A DNA stretch of 64,000 nt, taken from assembly GCA_032719365.1 (NCBI GenBank), contig CM064873.1, positions 31,845,742-31,909,741 on the forward strand, given 5' to 3'. The notes beneath the pieces are model-generated. The model saw only the letters and a program-made list of their open reading frames with translations. It did not search any database and was not told the origin of the DNA. The DNA is from Prinsepia uniflora (taxonomy: Eukaryota; Streptophyta; Magnoliopsida; Rosales; Rosaceae). The position numbers and the translations under genes were made by a program. Shown in pieces: positions 32,717 through 45,269 of this stretch (position 1 is the stretch's first letter; the number at the start of each line of letters is the position of its first letter).

Positions 32717-35493
32717 TGTTGTGACAGGACCCGCCCCGATCCCACAGGGACCACAAGGGGACGTGCCCTGCTCCCGTCTGACACCCAATAATTCATACCA
32801 ATTTTAACCTCTAAACATCAAATGCATAAATAACCAAATTAAAGTCATACATCAAATCCGAATTAAACGAATGTCAGACAAGGGATGAAAACCAAAATTA
32901 CAAGATGCGAGCACGACTCTAAGGTAAACCTGCGGGTACACCGCCCAACAGGGGATCAGGTACGCAGAAAGTAGATCTACGCCTCAGGTTCCTCCTCTAC
33001 CTCAGTTTCACGACCTGGAGGGGTTATCAAAAACATTAAGGGTGAGTGGACCGAAACTCAAGTTTATGAAATCGTTTGATAATTAAAACATATATTTTAC
33101 CCCTCCGTTTTCCAAACATGCGTGCATCACAATTCAAAATCATAAACCATATAATATGAACCATAAGGCATGTAATAAAACCATAAGTATAATTTTAGTT
33201 GCTGCACTATACACTCCAATCCCGACATCCCTGATGTCTGACGTCCCTGACGTCCAATAGGTCACAATCACAAGGCTACGCGTGCCACTCGGGTCTCAAT
33301 TTCCGAGTTCATTCCCCGAACCCCGTTCGGGTACTGCATCCCCGATGCTTAGCGTCATAGACGGTGGACGTACTAGACATCCGTGACCTCTCCGGGGTAC
33401 CTCGCCGGAGGAGACAATATAATATGGAAGGATCTATACAGTGCAGTAACAAATGCATTTTATTGATATCCACATGCAAGGCATATATATACATAGATAA
33501 AATCCGAACCAATCATTAAGTTTCATCAGACGGGTCTCAAGCCCAAATACCGTGAACCGTGCCATAACCATATTCTCCATATCATCAAAACCATTATTGT
33601 TTTAGCATGTGAATAAGTATAATAAACCAGAAAACATTTATGCACGCAAGGGTTTAAGAAAATGGCCCACTCACAGAACAGTCCTGCTGAAAACCGAACG
33701 TATACCCTCGTTCTGGTACGATTATACAACCCCTGTCATATCCAAAGCATATGCAAAGGTCAATACAAACCCCTAACATTCAACTATGAAACCCTAGACC
33801 GAAACCGGTCCGGAAAAGCTGCCCGAACGCGCTTTCCAAGGCAATAAACCTTATTTTGACCAACTTAATGATCTCCGATCGACCCGAAACCACCGTCATT
33901 GGATCCGGATCGTCGAAACCTAAAGAATGGCGGTGGTCCCACCAAAAACACTGTTCACACGCGCCCCCACGCGCCGGTCAACGCGTCGGTCAACGCAGGA
34001 ACAGTCCTGCTGACGTCATCGCTGACGTCACTGCTGACGTCATCTGACAGCTGTCAGGTCTGACATGTCAGACTCTGACAGGTGCCACGTGTCAACATCT
34101 GATTGGTCCACCTCGCTGATCTGTCAGACCACGTGTCAGATCTGACATGTGCCACGTGTTAGCACGGCACTGGTCCACGTCACTGACATGTCAGTGACAC
34201 GTGGAAGTCCCTGACTGGTCCACGTCACTGACATGTCAGTGCTGACTGTGCACTGACATGTGACACGTGTCGGCTCACGGTTGGTCCACGTCACCTGACA
34301 GACTGATAGGGTGCCACGTCATCACCGCTGTCCTCAGACGGGTTGGCCCGTATTCCTGCAACTCGGGTCGATCAGACCCGCGATCATGACCCGGTCACCA
34401 TTTCTTCATTTCTCAATCATTTTCGTTCCTTTTGATTCCTAGCTACTCGTCTGAATCCTAGGAAGGGTTCTATGGAATTATATTTGAGAAAAATAGATAG
34501 GATCGAGGGCCTACCTCGAAGAACAGAACCGGCCTCCCCTCGCAGTTTAGTCGCCGTCCTGATCCCCTCCGGCCACGAGCTCAATTCCAGTAGGTTCCTG
34601 GAAGTCCCTAGAGTCGATTAGGATCCATGAAGAATAAAACTAAACGTGGGAAAACAAGTTACCAAAATCTGGGTTGAAACCGTCACGGGTTTCCCTGGTT
34701 CCTTCCTCGCCGCCGTCCTCCGCCGTGGTCACTGCCGTCGCTCAGCCTCACTAGGGAGTCCCCAACACGCAGACACAGAGAGTGGGTGATGAGCTGGGGT
34801 GTTTGATCGAAATGGACAGAATGTGCTCTGCGGGTAAGAAATATAAAGAATGGAGGGAAAGGAACGGACGGCCCAGATTTGATCTCAAGGATGAGATCAA
34901 TGGCTCAGATCAGATCAGGGGTTTTCAAATCCAAGGGCTGAAATTTAAAGTTGATTTAAATGCTATTAAATCCCTTAGTGGATCTGATCCAATCTAGCCA
35001 ATGGGTGAGTGACACTTGTCACTCACCAGGTGTCCTCCAATCAGATTTTCCTGAATATAAAATTCGACACGAAAACCGAGACCCGAACCTCCCGATTTCA
35101 CGTTTCTGACCATAACTTCCCCGTACGAAGTCCGATTTCGGCGTGCCGCCTGTCTACGGACTCAGGACGTCGAGGCCTACCCAACGGTCCTTGAGTCAAC
35201 AGAAAATTAGTTGCCAAAATAAAAGTCAACATTTTCCCCTAAAGTCCAAATTACGGTAATGCCCATGAACTTCCGATACTCATAACTTTCTCCCTGATGG
35301 TCCGAATTGGACGTGCCACCTGTCTATGAACTCGTGACGTCCCGAACTACGTCACGGTCATAGGTCAAAGTTCATTTAGTTCATCAAATAAAAAGTCAAC
35401 AATTTGACCATACCAATCACAAGGGTAAAATCGTCAAATCACACATTAAATTACAATATAGGAATCCTCGAATTTCCGGGGTGTTACATGTTG
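32717..35493 (-). mobile_element. Solo LTR (reverse) with TSD TGTTG, innermost of three
   Basis: LTR body 32722-35488 (2767 bp), plus-strand start TGACAGGACCCGCCCCG and end TTTCCGGGGTGTTACA, flanked by TGTTG at 32717-32721 and 35489-35493. It contains an ACGT-core cassette (34007-34325) and the dyad GGTGAGTGACA CT TGTCACTCACC (35004-35027), in which both arms carry the change that keeps pairing. Confidence 0.93.
34007..34325 (-). promoter_or_regulatory. ACGT-core cassette (TGACGTCA / CACGTG cluster)
   Basis: About a dozen ACGT cores in 320 bp, among them three GCTGACGTCA-type sites, several CCACGTGTC G-box-like sites and GTCCACGTCA sites, mixed with CTGACATGTCAG and CAGATC palindromes. These are typical plant bZIP target sequences. 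Whether they are bound is not known. Confidence 0.6.
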
Positions 35494-36994
35494 CTTGTGT
35501 TTTGTGTTTAAAGACTCGTTGATATCCCTTGAAGGCCTGATACATATGTGTTTTGAGTTTAAAGACTCGGTGATTGAGATCCAGTAGATTAATTTACTTG
35601 TGCTTTACTATTGGTTTTCACATAGTTTTCAGAGGTTTTAGGCAGTGTCCGAGTTTATCTGGATTTACGGATTTTTGGGTTGAATTCCCGTACTTTGATG
35701 TTGATTTATGATTTTGGGTTGTTGCCCTGGATTTGGGAAACGAACTTGCATAAAGAAATGATTTCTGGTTTTCATAAACGGTTTTATGACTTTGGACATG
35801 AAATGGTTTTCGAATGCATGCATTGGTTTTACGTGGAGGGTATAACTGTCTTTGCTTGTAAATGATTTCTGAACTTATTATTGATTTTTGTCTACTCGCA
35901 ATCTTTTATGTTTTCGATACCATCTAGGTTGTTGATATTGTGCGGGCTGTTGTTAGTGAGACGGAGACATCACACACACGCTCTAAAGTGTTTTCTGCGT
36001 ACTCTGGGAAACTAGACGTCGTATTTGGTACGTTCACTTGGGTATCCCTTGTTTGGCTTACATACTCCATGGAGGTTAGACAGGTGTTTAGCCTTTGTGT
36101 CGTACGTGGGTTAGACGGGAGCTTGACTTATCCCTTAATCCCTAGGGGATTGGGGGGTGGGTCGTGTCACAAATTTCGTTTAGCGATCTTGAAGGGTCAC
36201 AAAACCAAGAAAATGTGTGAGTGGACAAAAAAAATAGTTTAAAAACATAATTTGAAAACATTGAACCTTTACCCTCCGTTTTCCAAAACCATGCATGCAT
36301 ACGAAAACCATTTCAAAACCGTTTCACTTCGATTTAAAATGAGATACAATTTATCATTCTCGAAGTGCGTGAGAACGTATATAAAGCAAGTGTCAATCGA
36401 TAAACTATCACAAAAATCAACTCAAATCCAGCACATCAAACACAAATAATCAACTCACCAACATCACAATGTCACACATGAAACCACTGCCCCACTAACA
36501 GGTACACCACAAACTCACTCGGGATTCAGAGCCCAACACAACGTCCGAGTCATCACAACACAATCTCACAAGCCATCACGTAAACCCATATAATCAATCC
36601 ATAACCAACATCAACACAGAACTCACATATAGTCAACTCATCATGAATACATATGCACAACATCAATCATTACATCACAAGGCACTACCGGTACGCCATC
36701 ACACACTCACTCAGGATTCGGAGCCCATGGCTCGACGTCCGAGTGAGATCCGACTCAGGATTTGGAGTCCCTGACTCGACGATCAAGTCGCCACCACAAT
36801 ACAGTCTTAGGATTCAGAGCCCCGGGCTCGACATCGAAGACTCACAACCAAACCACACAATCAACACACATCATTATATCGTTACACAACACACATATCG
36901 AGCAACACGTTTCCACATGCCAACTCAAAATAACATTTCACCATAACATATCACATCATATATCGTAATCCAACTCCACAATCAGAATCACGGG

Positions 36995-37157
36995 CCTAAG
37001 CCCCATACACAACTTAATCACACTTTCTCGTAAAACGTGCCATTAAGGTTATTTTCATAAAAACCATCCATAATCATGTAGAATTCATATTTATAGTAAA
37101 ACCACTTATTTCCACGTTTTACGAGAAAATGTGATTAAGTTGTGTTTGAGGCTTAGG
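36995..37157. repeat. 45-bp inverted repeat with 73-bp loop
   Basis: Arms 36995-37039 and 37113-37157 pair at 42 of 45 positions (core ACACAACTTAATCACA). Nothing else in this solo LTR is like it. It could fold as a long hairpin RNA, or be a local inverted duplication. Confidence 0.8.
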
Positions 37158-38779
37158 CTTAAAACCAAAGTCCAGAACATATACTCGAAGAAAACCTCGT
37201 AAAACGAGCCCTCGAGTAATTTCTGTAAAAACCATCCAAACATATCAAATAATTAACAAACCAACATCAGTCTTTCAAATCACAATTCATACCAAATCCC
37301 CAAAGTCTTATTCAAATCGGAAATCAAACGGAATATACGGAAATCCTCAAAAAACGTGTAATAAAATATTAATATAATATTCATACAATCACTAAAAATA
37401 CATATAAAATCTCAATCACTTCAATATCATCAAAATCACATAGAAACACATTTAAAGCATGTAAGTATGCATACATAAAAATTTAGGGAAAGTAAGTCCA
37501 CTCACACACCGTCGGTAACGCTGAAATCTACTTTGTACGCATTTTCGTAATTACCGGGAATGTCATTTTCTGCCAAAAATCACATCTAAGGGTCACAATT
37601 CATCTCAAATAACCCCTATTTTAATCCCATAATTTTTTGGGATTTTTAAACGTATTTAAAACGAATCATAAACCTTTGGACACTCAAAACTACCCTGAAA
37701 TGGTGTTCGATTGACTCGAAATTTATGCCAAAATATTCGTTACATCGAATATTCAAACTTTTGTATTGCATGCAAATTGAGAGCACGACTCAAGCGCCCT
37801 CAGGTGCCCAACAAAGCCCCTACGCGTAGGCCCCACGCACTGGACTACTGTAGCATTATCCCATAGCTCTAGCAACCCACAAGTCTAGTTTGTCGGGTCG
37901 TCCGACCCGACGACCCGACCTGTTCCCAAAACAGTCATTTTTTCCATCTTTACGGTCCAATTTCGTCCATTATATTCTAAAATAACCCAACAAGAGATCT
38001 ATGGTCTCAAAATCAAGAAAAACAATCGATCAAGAAGGAAACCACACTTACCTTCCGACCATAACTTTGCTCTTCGGTTATGGGCACTTCCAATGTTCAA
38101 ACCATCAACTTATGACCTTAACAGGGGCGCAGGATCTCAAGGAACTTGAAAACGAGCTTGAATCCAAGCTTCTAGCTCGAACACTGGGTCATCTAACCTT
38201 AACCAAAAAAACAACCTTTTCAGGTTCTCCCTTTCTCCCTCTCAGTCCGAGTTCAACTTCCCCTTCTTCTTTCTCTTCTTTCTTTTCTCTCTTTTCTTCT
38301 CTCTATTTCTTCCTCCCTAATCGCCTTTCCATCTTCTCTGTTTTCCATTTCTTCTCTCTCGACCAAACCTCACATAACACACACAAAACTATTCACACAC
38401 TAGCACACACACCAAAAATAGTAAGGACGGTGCATACAATCCTACGGGATAAGGGACACTTGTCCCTGTCCAATTGACGCCAAAAAAATCTCCCAAAGAA
38501 ATTACCAAAATATGTTTTCACACAAAATTACTAAAACACCCCTAGGAATTTAGACCAAGAACGAACTCAACCAAACTTTGTTTCCATCATGTCGCCTGTC
38601 AACGAACTCGGAAGATCAAGACCTTTTTAATGCCATTCCTAGAATAGCCAAAAACTGTCCAAAGTTAACTTTTTGACCTTGACCAAGAAAAGTTAACCGT
38701 TGACGAAGGGCAAAATGGTCCATTTCAATCCAACTTTTCCAATTTTACCCTCATTGATGGTCCGAGCCGTTACACATGC

Positions 38780-39700
38780 ACCCATACATGTCGAGCATAC
38801 ATGAACTCATACTATGCTCAACATATACCGAGAGCTCAACACATACCAAAATGCTCAACATAGTACTAAGCATACTTAGGCTCAACGAACACTGAGCGTT
38901 CAACACATACCGAGTTGTTCAGCACATTACTGAGCACACTTAAGCTCAACACATACCGAGTGCTCAACATATACCAAGCTGCTCAACGCATTACTGAGCA
39001 TACTTAAGCTCAATACATACCGAGTGCTCAACACATTACTGAGCATACACTCGCTTAACACATTATCGAGCTACTCAGAACTTGGCCTCGACTCGAACAT
39101 TAGAGTCGGAGTGCATGCACACTCGGCCTCGACTCCACACTTGGTCTATGCTCAACACATTACTGAGCCACTCAACCACCGAAGCCACTTTCAAAGCTAA
39201 GCTTAGATAACATGCCGACTGCACACATATACATCAAAGAATCACTCACAAGTATTTGGGCCCATACGTAGAGTCATATTCACCAGGGGACTATTAGAGC
39301 ACAATCGCTACAATATCAATCCACTCAGACATAAAAAAAACTACAATGGCGTATTCTCCTCAGCATCCTACCTCGACCGAGGACATGGTGGACTGATGAT
39401 ATTGGACTGAGCAGAGCAGTGCAAAAGCGGGGAGTTCCTTGGTTAGTACACTTTACTTAAAAGTTCTCAAACGAGGTAGTCCACATCAGTTAAGCACTTG
39501 GGGACTTGTCGACGCTACTCGGGAAAATACATCAAAGCCTATCAACAAGGCCCATGCCTAAAAGCCACTACTATGACTAACCCTAGGCAACTCCAATAAA
39601 TAGGGAGCCTCATTCCTCATTCAAGGGGATTCCCTTTCTTCCTCCTCTCTACATACACCACTACTTTCCAAAGACTCAGAGGCTCATGTACATGTATAAA
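38780..39700. repeat. Second CTCAACACATACCGAG array followed by an LTR-like promoter end
   Basis: Array at about 38822-39170 as at 21225-22110, then a unique part with AACTCCAATAAATAGGGAGCC (TATA-like, about 39588-39608) and a pyrimidine-rich tract (39628-39655). This looks like the U3-R end of a decayed LTR, but the element's ends are not fixed. Confidence 0.5.
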
Positions 39701-39987
39701 ACATTATATTATTAATAAGAGTTGGGTAACAACATGGACGTACCCGATTTGGGTGAACCCAAGGTTCAAAATGGCACTAGGTGCTCCCATGGCGGCCGAC
39801 AGGGGCATAGGCGCATGCCTAGGCAGTTTTTTTAAGGGAAAAATTAATATATGAATGAGCATATACATAATACATAAAGACTTATATACTTCATAAAGAG
39901 TATATACATACATAAAGCGCATACACTTCATAAAGAGGCTCAAAATGAAAGTTTCATAAAGAGTATATATTACTAAATGAACAGCCT
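39701..39987 (-). mobile_element. 3' flank of the hAT transposase relic
   Basis: Non-coding. It has GCGCATGCCTAGGCAG near 39810, like the subterminal GCCTAGGC repeats of some plant hAT elements, and repeats of CATAAAGAG. No clear terminal inverted repeat or target duplication is seen. Confidence 0.4.
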
Positions 39988-40191
39988 CTAAGGTTCTAAC
40001 TCTTCTTCCCCATATTCTTCCAATACTTTTTTCGTATATGACTCAAACTCATATATATCTTCATTTTCCTCGCCTTGGATGTCCTCATCGGATACCAAAA
40101 TTTCTTCATTAAGCTCTCTTATTTCATCACCGAGGGCGGGGTCAACTTCATCAATATCACCACCATGAATAATCCATTCTTGAGCATTACT
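39988..40191 (-). pseudogene. hAT transposase pseudogene, C-terminal end
   Basis: Minus strand, encoding NAQEWIIHGGDIDEVDP and then an acidic tail ending EEYGEEELEP and TAG. It is the last part of a plant hAT transposase of the DUF659 type, downstream of the dimerisation region. The reading frame runs directly on from the minus-strand sequence that begins at 62281 (DVLIASEVS), across 22 kb of inserted DNA. The apparent Met at 40209 belongs to the inserted LTR, so the ORF as it stands is artificial. Confidence 0.85.
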
Positions 40192-43100
40192 TGACAGGAC
40201 CCATCCCAATCCCCCCGGGATTAACGCGAGATAACCCTGCTCCCGTCTGATACGAAGTGTCAGACAAGGGATATTTCCGACCTTTGCCCTCCCAGACTAT
40301 CAGAGTACGCCAGGATCCGGAGGAGGTATGTGATATCTCGGTCTCTGCTACAGTCCACATCCGATGTCAACCTGAAGGGCAGTCAAAACATTAAAAACTG
40401 TGAGTGGACAAAACAAGAGTTTGTAAAAACATTTCCATAAAGACATTTGTACCCTTCACTAAAAATCATGCATGCATTCGAAAACCGTTTAACCAAAGAA
40501 ACCATATGTGGGAACTAAGCCCAAAACCATAACGAAAACGACCGTACGGGCCACTGCCCAAATCCATAAGGGACTCAGCCCAAACCAGAAATAAATCAAG
40601 TACACGAGCCACCGCTCAAATCCTGTGTAACCACACATCACATATCATATATCATATCTATATCATATACACATATAATTCACACAACCAATCCTGTCAC
40701 GGTTTCCAAAGCTACGCGCGTGCTACCCGAGTCTCAATCCGAGTCTTCTCAAAGTCAAGGTCAATGTCCGCAGACCACTGACCCTACCCGATGTTATAGT
40801 AACCATAGCCTTCCTGAGAGTAAGGAACCCAAACTGGGGGGTGACTCCACTCTGTCGGTGCTCCGTGACTACTCCGGGGTCCACCCAGGCCAACGACCCT
40901 CCCCGGAGGAGATAATAGAAATAAAGGAAGGTATATGAACATTTATATACATAACACAATATCCATGCCCGGTTCCTCCGAACCGTCATGATCCATAATA
41001 TTCATTCCATTCATATATATATATATATATAAATCATCCTCCATGCCCGGTTCCCATAAACCGTCATGTACCATATTAACCTTTCCAGGGTTCATGCCAG
41101 TTCCCATAAACCGCCATGAACTTGGAAATCCATCTAGGGTCCCCGACCCGAAATCATAACCATAAAGTAACTAGGTCTCGTGCCCGAACATATGAAATCA
41201 GCTGGGCATCCTCCCCGATATCTCAGGGTCAGTCACGACTCCGATCGTAGTGATGTGTGCAACCATCCATCCAGGACCGCCCTCAATCCTGGTATGTAGC
41301 CGTGAACGAATCAACCGACGCGACCACCACAAGATCGTGGTGCACTCATCACCGATCGCTATCCTGAACCGTCAGCACTCCAAAGTCGAGCCTCCCCAGG
41401 CTGCCCGACCACGAATCGTGCATCGTGACCTCTTCGGAAGGAACACATCCCAATCCGGAAGCGAGTGTCGTATCGTCCGTCGCCGTGCACATAGCACCCG
41501 TCGCGACCACGATTTAGACCTGTAGGTCATCAATAGGGTCATATGCCCGAGACAAAACCAAATGGGTCTCATACCCGAGTTTATCCATTTGAAATCCAAA
41601 ATCATTTCATTTAGACCAATAAAGACATACAAACCCGTATTGGCACCGTATAGGGCCGTAACCTCGAAATACGTGCCAATATGTAACCACACATCCAAAT
41701 GCACTCATGGAATCACAAACAAGTATTTAAAACACATAATAAACATTTATGCATGCACCAATTTAGAAAACTAAGGTCCACTCACAGACCGTCCAAGCTG
41801 CCGCCTCGATTTGCGTGGCATACGGCTCTCCCGAGCCAATCACCGTCACCGGGACTCCCGAACCTGTCCAAATCGTAATATAAGGTTACTAACTACCTTA
41901 TTAACCTCCTACTAAAGCCCGTAATTTTCCGGTATTTTTAACTATTTTTAAACTCGATCTGAAACCTTCGGACACCCCGAAACCTATCGAAACGATGTCC
42001 AATTGACACGAAACCAGTCCCAAAAAGTTTGTTACATCGAATAGATGAAATAACATGTTGGACACTTCCCCAAAGGATTGGACACGCGCCCTCATGCTCC
42101 CAAGACAGGCCCTACGCGTGGGCCTCACGCGCCAGGGTACTGTGGATCGTCTTCAAGCTTCAGACCGGTCCGAACCAGCCGGTCCTGTGCAGTCAGTCCA
42201 GCCAAATCGGCGTGACCGGTTCATGCGTTTTCCCTCCTTGTTTCGGTCCGTTTTCTTCCTAATTAATCCTAAAATTCCTAATGTGATCCTAGGGACTTGT
42301 TTGGATGATCAAAATAATGAAAAACACATAGAAACCCGAGCTTTGATTTTGAACCAAACAGTTCCGTTTTCCCAACTCTCACCCACGGCTTCACAACCAT
42401 CCAAAGCTTCTTAAAATCATCCTAACACAATCCTAATAACCCATTTAATTCATTGAAACCATCAAAAATCAACCATAATGCATATATTGAAATCAAATGG
42501 AAGTTGGGCCTTACCGAGTACCCTCTCGGGTTTGTGGCTCCACGGCCCACGGCGGCGCCGTCCAGGCCAGCCACCAACATCCAACGTGTAACGACCCGTC
42601 CCAAATTCCTAGATTAGATTAGTGACTAATCACGATTAGTGAGGCTAATCCGTGATTAGCAGAGTGAAATCGGACGAACGGTGCGAAATGACCGTTTTGC
42701 CCCTAGTGGTGGCAAAACGTAGACTTTTCAATCGGGACCGATGACCGTGACGTTGTTCGTGACGTCACGAGTTCATAGACAGGTGGCACGTTCAATTCCG
42801 ACGTTCGAGGAAGAAGTTATGACGTTCGGAAGTTTAGGGGCATTTTGGTAATTTGGGTGAATAGGAGGTCAAAAGTTGACTTTTTGACCGGGAGGTCCAA
42901 TGGCCGAGGGCCGAAGACCGTTACGTAGATAAGGACGATACGAATCCATAGGCAGGCGGCACACTGAAATCGGACTTCAAACGGGAGAGTTATGGGTCAC
43001 GGAAGTTCGATTTCACTATGCACGAACTTCGAGACGGGGACGTTTCGGCGAAATCTGATTGGGTGGATATTTTGGTGGGCCCCATGGATGAGTGACAAGT

Positions 43101-43850
43101 GTCACTCATTCCATTGATTTGATCCCCCAAAATGTGGATCTATATAATTAATTAATATTATTTAATTATTTTTATAAACCAAACCCACACCTAATTCAAT
43201 CGTAGCCATCCAATTCAATTCTAACTATCAATCCTCACCCTCCATCTCTCATTCTCTCATCTGATCACACTATCTCCTTCTCTCTTCTCTTCCACGGCAT
43301 CACCTTCATCACTTCATCTTTTCTTCATTTTCTTCCTTTTCCTTCACAAAATCGAAACAACCACACACCATCACCATTCCTTGCTTGGATGAGCTGAACA
43401 TGATCGTGAGGTGGTGGAAAGATGTTTAGGATGGCAAGCCACGGCCAGCCACGGCGGAGGACACGGCGGGGAGAGAGAACCCGTGAGGTACGTTTTACTC
43501 AAAATTCAGATTTTTAGTTTTAGGGGTTTTCGATGATTTCTAAAGATTAGGAATGGTTTCTAGGGACCCTAGGAGTCTATTGGGATTGGATTCGAGGGTT
43601 AGGAAGGCCTGGAACGACCGTGAACGGCGGGGGAAGTCACGGCCGCCATGGCTGGATTGAAGGTACAGGTTTTCGATGCTTTTCTTACATTTTAAGGTCA
43701 AAGGACTGTAGTTTGGGTTGAGACGAAAAGAATGGGACAAACGGGGAGTGTTTTGGTGGCCGGAACTGGGAGAACCGGTCGGGTCAAGCCGCGGGTCACG
43801 GCGACCCTGTTGCAGACGTTCGGGTCGACCCGCGGGAGGGCAGGGATGAC

Positions 43851-44207
43851 AGGTGACGTCATCCTACTGACGTCATCATGTCAGCGATGACGTCAGCCTT
43901 GTCAGATCTGACAATGTCAGCTGACATGTCAGAAAATGGGCCAATAGGAGTGTGACACGTGTCACATGTCAGTGCACAGTTAGCACTGACATGTCAGTGA
44001 CGTGGCCCAATCAGGGGCTGACACGTGGCACCGACGTGGACTAGTGCCGTGATGACACGTGGCACATGTCAGACTGCCACGTGGCACTGACAGTACAGTG
44101 ACGTGGACCAATGGGAGCATGACATGTGGCACCTGTCAGAGTCTGACATGTCAGACCTGACAGCTGTCAGATGACGTCATGCTGACGTCAGCGATGACGT
44201 CAGCAGG
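43851..44207 (+). promoter_or_regulatory. ACGT-core cassette in the outer LARD 5' LTR
   Basis: About 13 ACGT cores in 357 bp: GTGACGTCAT, CTGACGTCAT, GATGACGTCAG, TGACACGTGTCA, several GACACGTGG/CCACGTGG and GTGACGTGG sites, plus CTGACATGTCAG, CAGATCTGACA and CCAAT-like motifs. It lies about 1.27 kb into the LTR, after the TATA-like CTATATAATTAATTAATA (43140), so it may be in the transcribed leader. Confidence 0.65.
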
Positions 44208-44904
44208 TAATGTAGCGGCGCTTGAAGCCCACACGCAGCCACTTTAGGCGGCGCGTGAGGGTGCGTGGCAGGGAATCTGGGGAAGGTTCCAACATACGAA
44301 ATCATCTATTCGATGTAACGAACATTTTGGGACTGGTTTCGTGTCAATCGGACACCGTCTCGATATGTTTCGGGGCATCGGAAGGTTTAGGTTCGGGATT
44401 AAAAATAGTTAAAAATACGGGAAAATTACGGGGCTTTGGTAGGAGGTTAATTAAGTAGTTAGTAACCTTCTATTACGATTTGGACAGGTTTGGGAGTCCC
44501 GGTGACGGTGATCGGCTCGGGGAGCCGTATGGCACGCAAATCGAGGCGGCAGCTCGGACGGTCTGTGAGTGGACCTTGTTTTCTAAATTGGTGCATGCAT
44601 AAATGTTTGTTATATGTTTTAATACATGTTTGATGATGCCATGGGTGCATTTCTATGTGGTTACGTATAAGCACGTATTTCGAGGTTTCGGCCTTATACG
44701 GTGCTTATACGGGTCTGTATTTCTTTATTGATTTAAATGAACTGGATTTGGATTTCAAAAGGATAAACTCGGGTATGAGACCCAGTTGGTTTTGTCTCGG
44801 GCATATGACCTCAGATATCGGGCACGGTGCCCAGCTGATGTCCTATGTTCGGGCACGAGACCCAGTCACTTTACGGTTTTGATTTCAAGTCAAGGAACCT
44901 TAAA

Positions 44905-45145
44905 TGGATTCCCAGGTTCATGACGGTTTATGGGAATCGGCATGAACCCTTGTTATGGTATCGTGGTTCATGACGGTTTATGGGAATCGGCATGAACCCT
45001 TGTTGGTTATTACGGTACATGACGGTTTATGGGAACCGGCATGTTACCTGGTTATGTTATTACGGTACATGACGGTTTATGGGAACCAGCATGTTACCTT
45101 GGTTATGAATATTATGGATCATGACGGTTCGGGGGAACCGGGCAT
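44905..45145 (+). repeat. GGTTCATG...CATGAACC hairpin array
   Basis: Five units of roughly 50-60 bp, each an outer stem GGTTCATG/CATGAACC (or GGTACATG/CATGTTACC) around an inner stem CGGTT-tatggg-AACCG. Outer and inner arms change together between units. Equivalent arrays lie at 47110-47305, 53180-53375 and 60530-60765. Confidence 0.85.
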
Positions 45146-45269
45146 GGATATTGTGTTATGTATATATATGTTCATCTACCTTCCTTTACTTCCATTATCT
45201 CCTCCGGGGAGGGTCGTTGGCCTGGGTGGACCCCGGAGTAGTCACGGAGCACCGACTGAGTGGAGTCAC

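Larger units (their letters stand above)
30763..36174 (+). mobile_element. Solo LTR (forward) with TSD CGAAT/CAAAT, itself interrupted
   Basis: LTR body 30768-36169, TGTAACGACCCATCCC to GGGTCGTGTCA; the flanks CGAAT (30763-30767) and CAAAT (36170-36174) differ at one base. Minus the insert at 32722-35493 it is about 2.6 kb. It carries GGGACA CT TGTCCC (31111-31124) at the position of the longer dyad of other LTRs, an ACCGGTC cassette (31780-31840) and GRGTTTAAAGACYC hairpins (32622, 32678, 35555). Confidence 0.88.
30637..38779 (-). mobile_element. Solo LTR (reverse), TSD CATGC, host of two nested solo LTRs
   Basis: Plus-strand start TGAAAGGACCCCACCC at 30642 and end GGTCCGAGCCGTTACA at 38774, flanked by CATGC at 30637-30641 and 38775-38779. 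Without the insert (30768-36174) it is about 2.7 kb. It contains GAGCCC..GGCTCGACGTCCGAG-type repeats (36530-36850), a 45-bp inverted repeat (36995-37157), a short GACCCGACGACCCGACC tract near 37905 and a pyrimidine-rich leader (38220-38360, purine-rich in its own sense). The ORF 38001-38477 is low-complexity LTR sequence. Confidence 0.88.

Noticed and set aside
38001..38477. 158-codon ORF as a gene
   Set aside because: Lies in the promoter and leader part of a solo LTR; the Ser/Phe/Leu-rich stretch is a pyrimidine tract.
39988..40209. Stand-alone small acidic protein
   Set aside because: Its first residues come from the inserted LTR. The rest is the C-terminus of the split hAT transposase.
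43851..44207. Many short palindromes as a replication origin
   Set aside because: The motifs are ACGT-core transcription-factor type sites within an LTR repeated elsewhere in the window. Nothing points to an origin.
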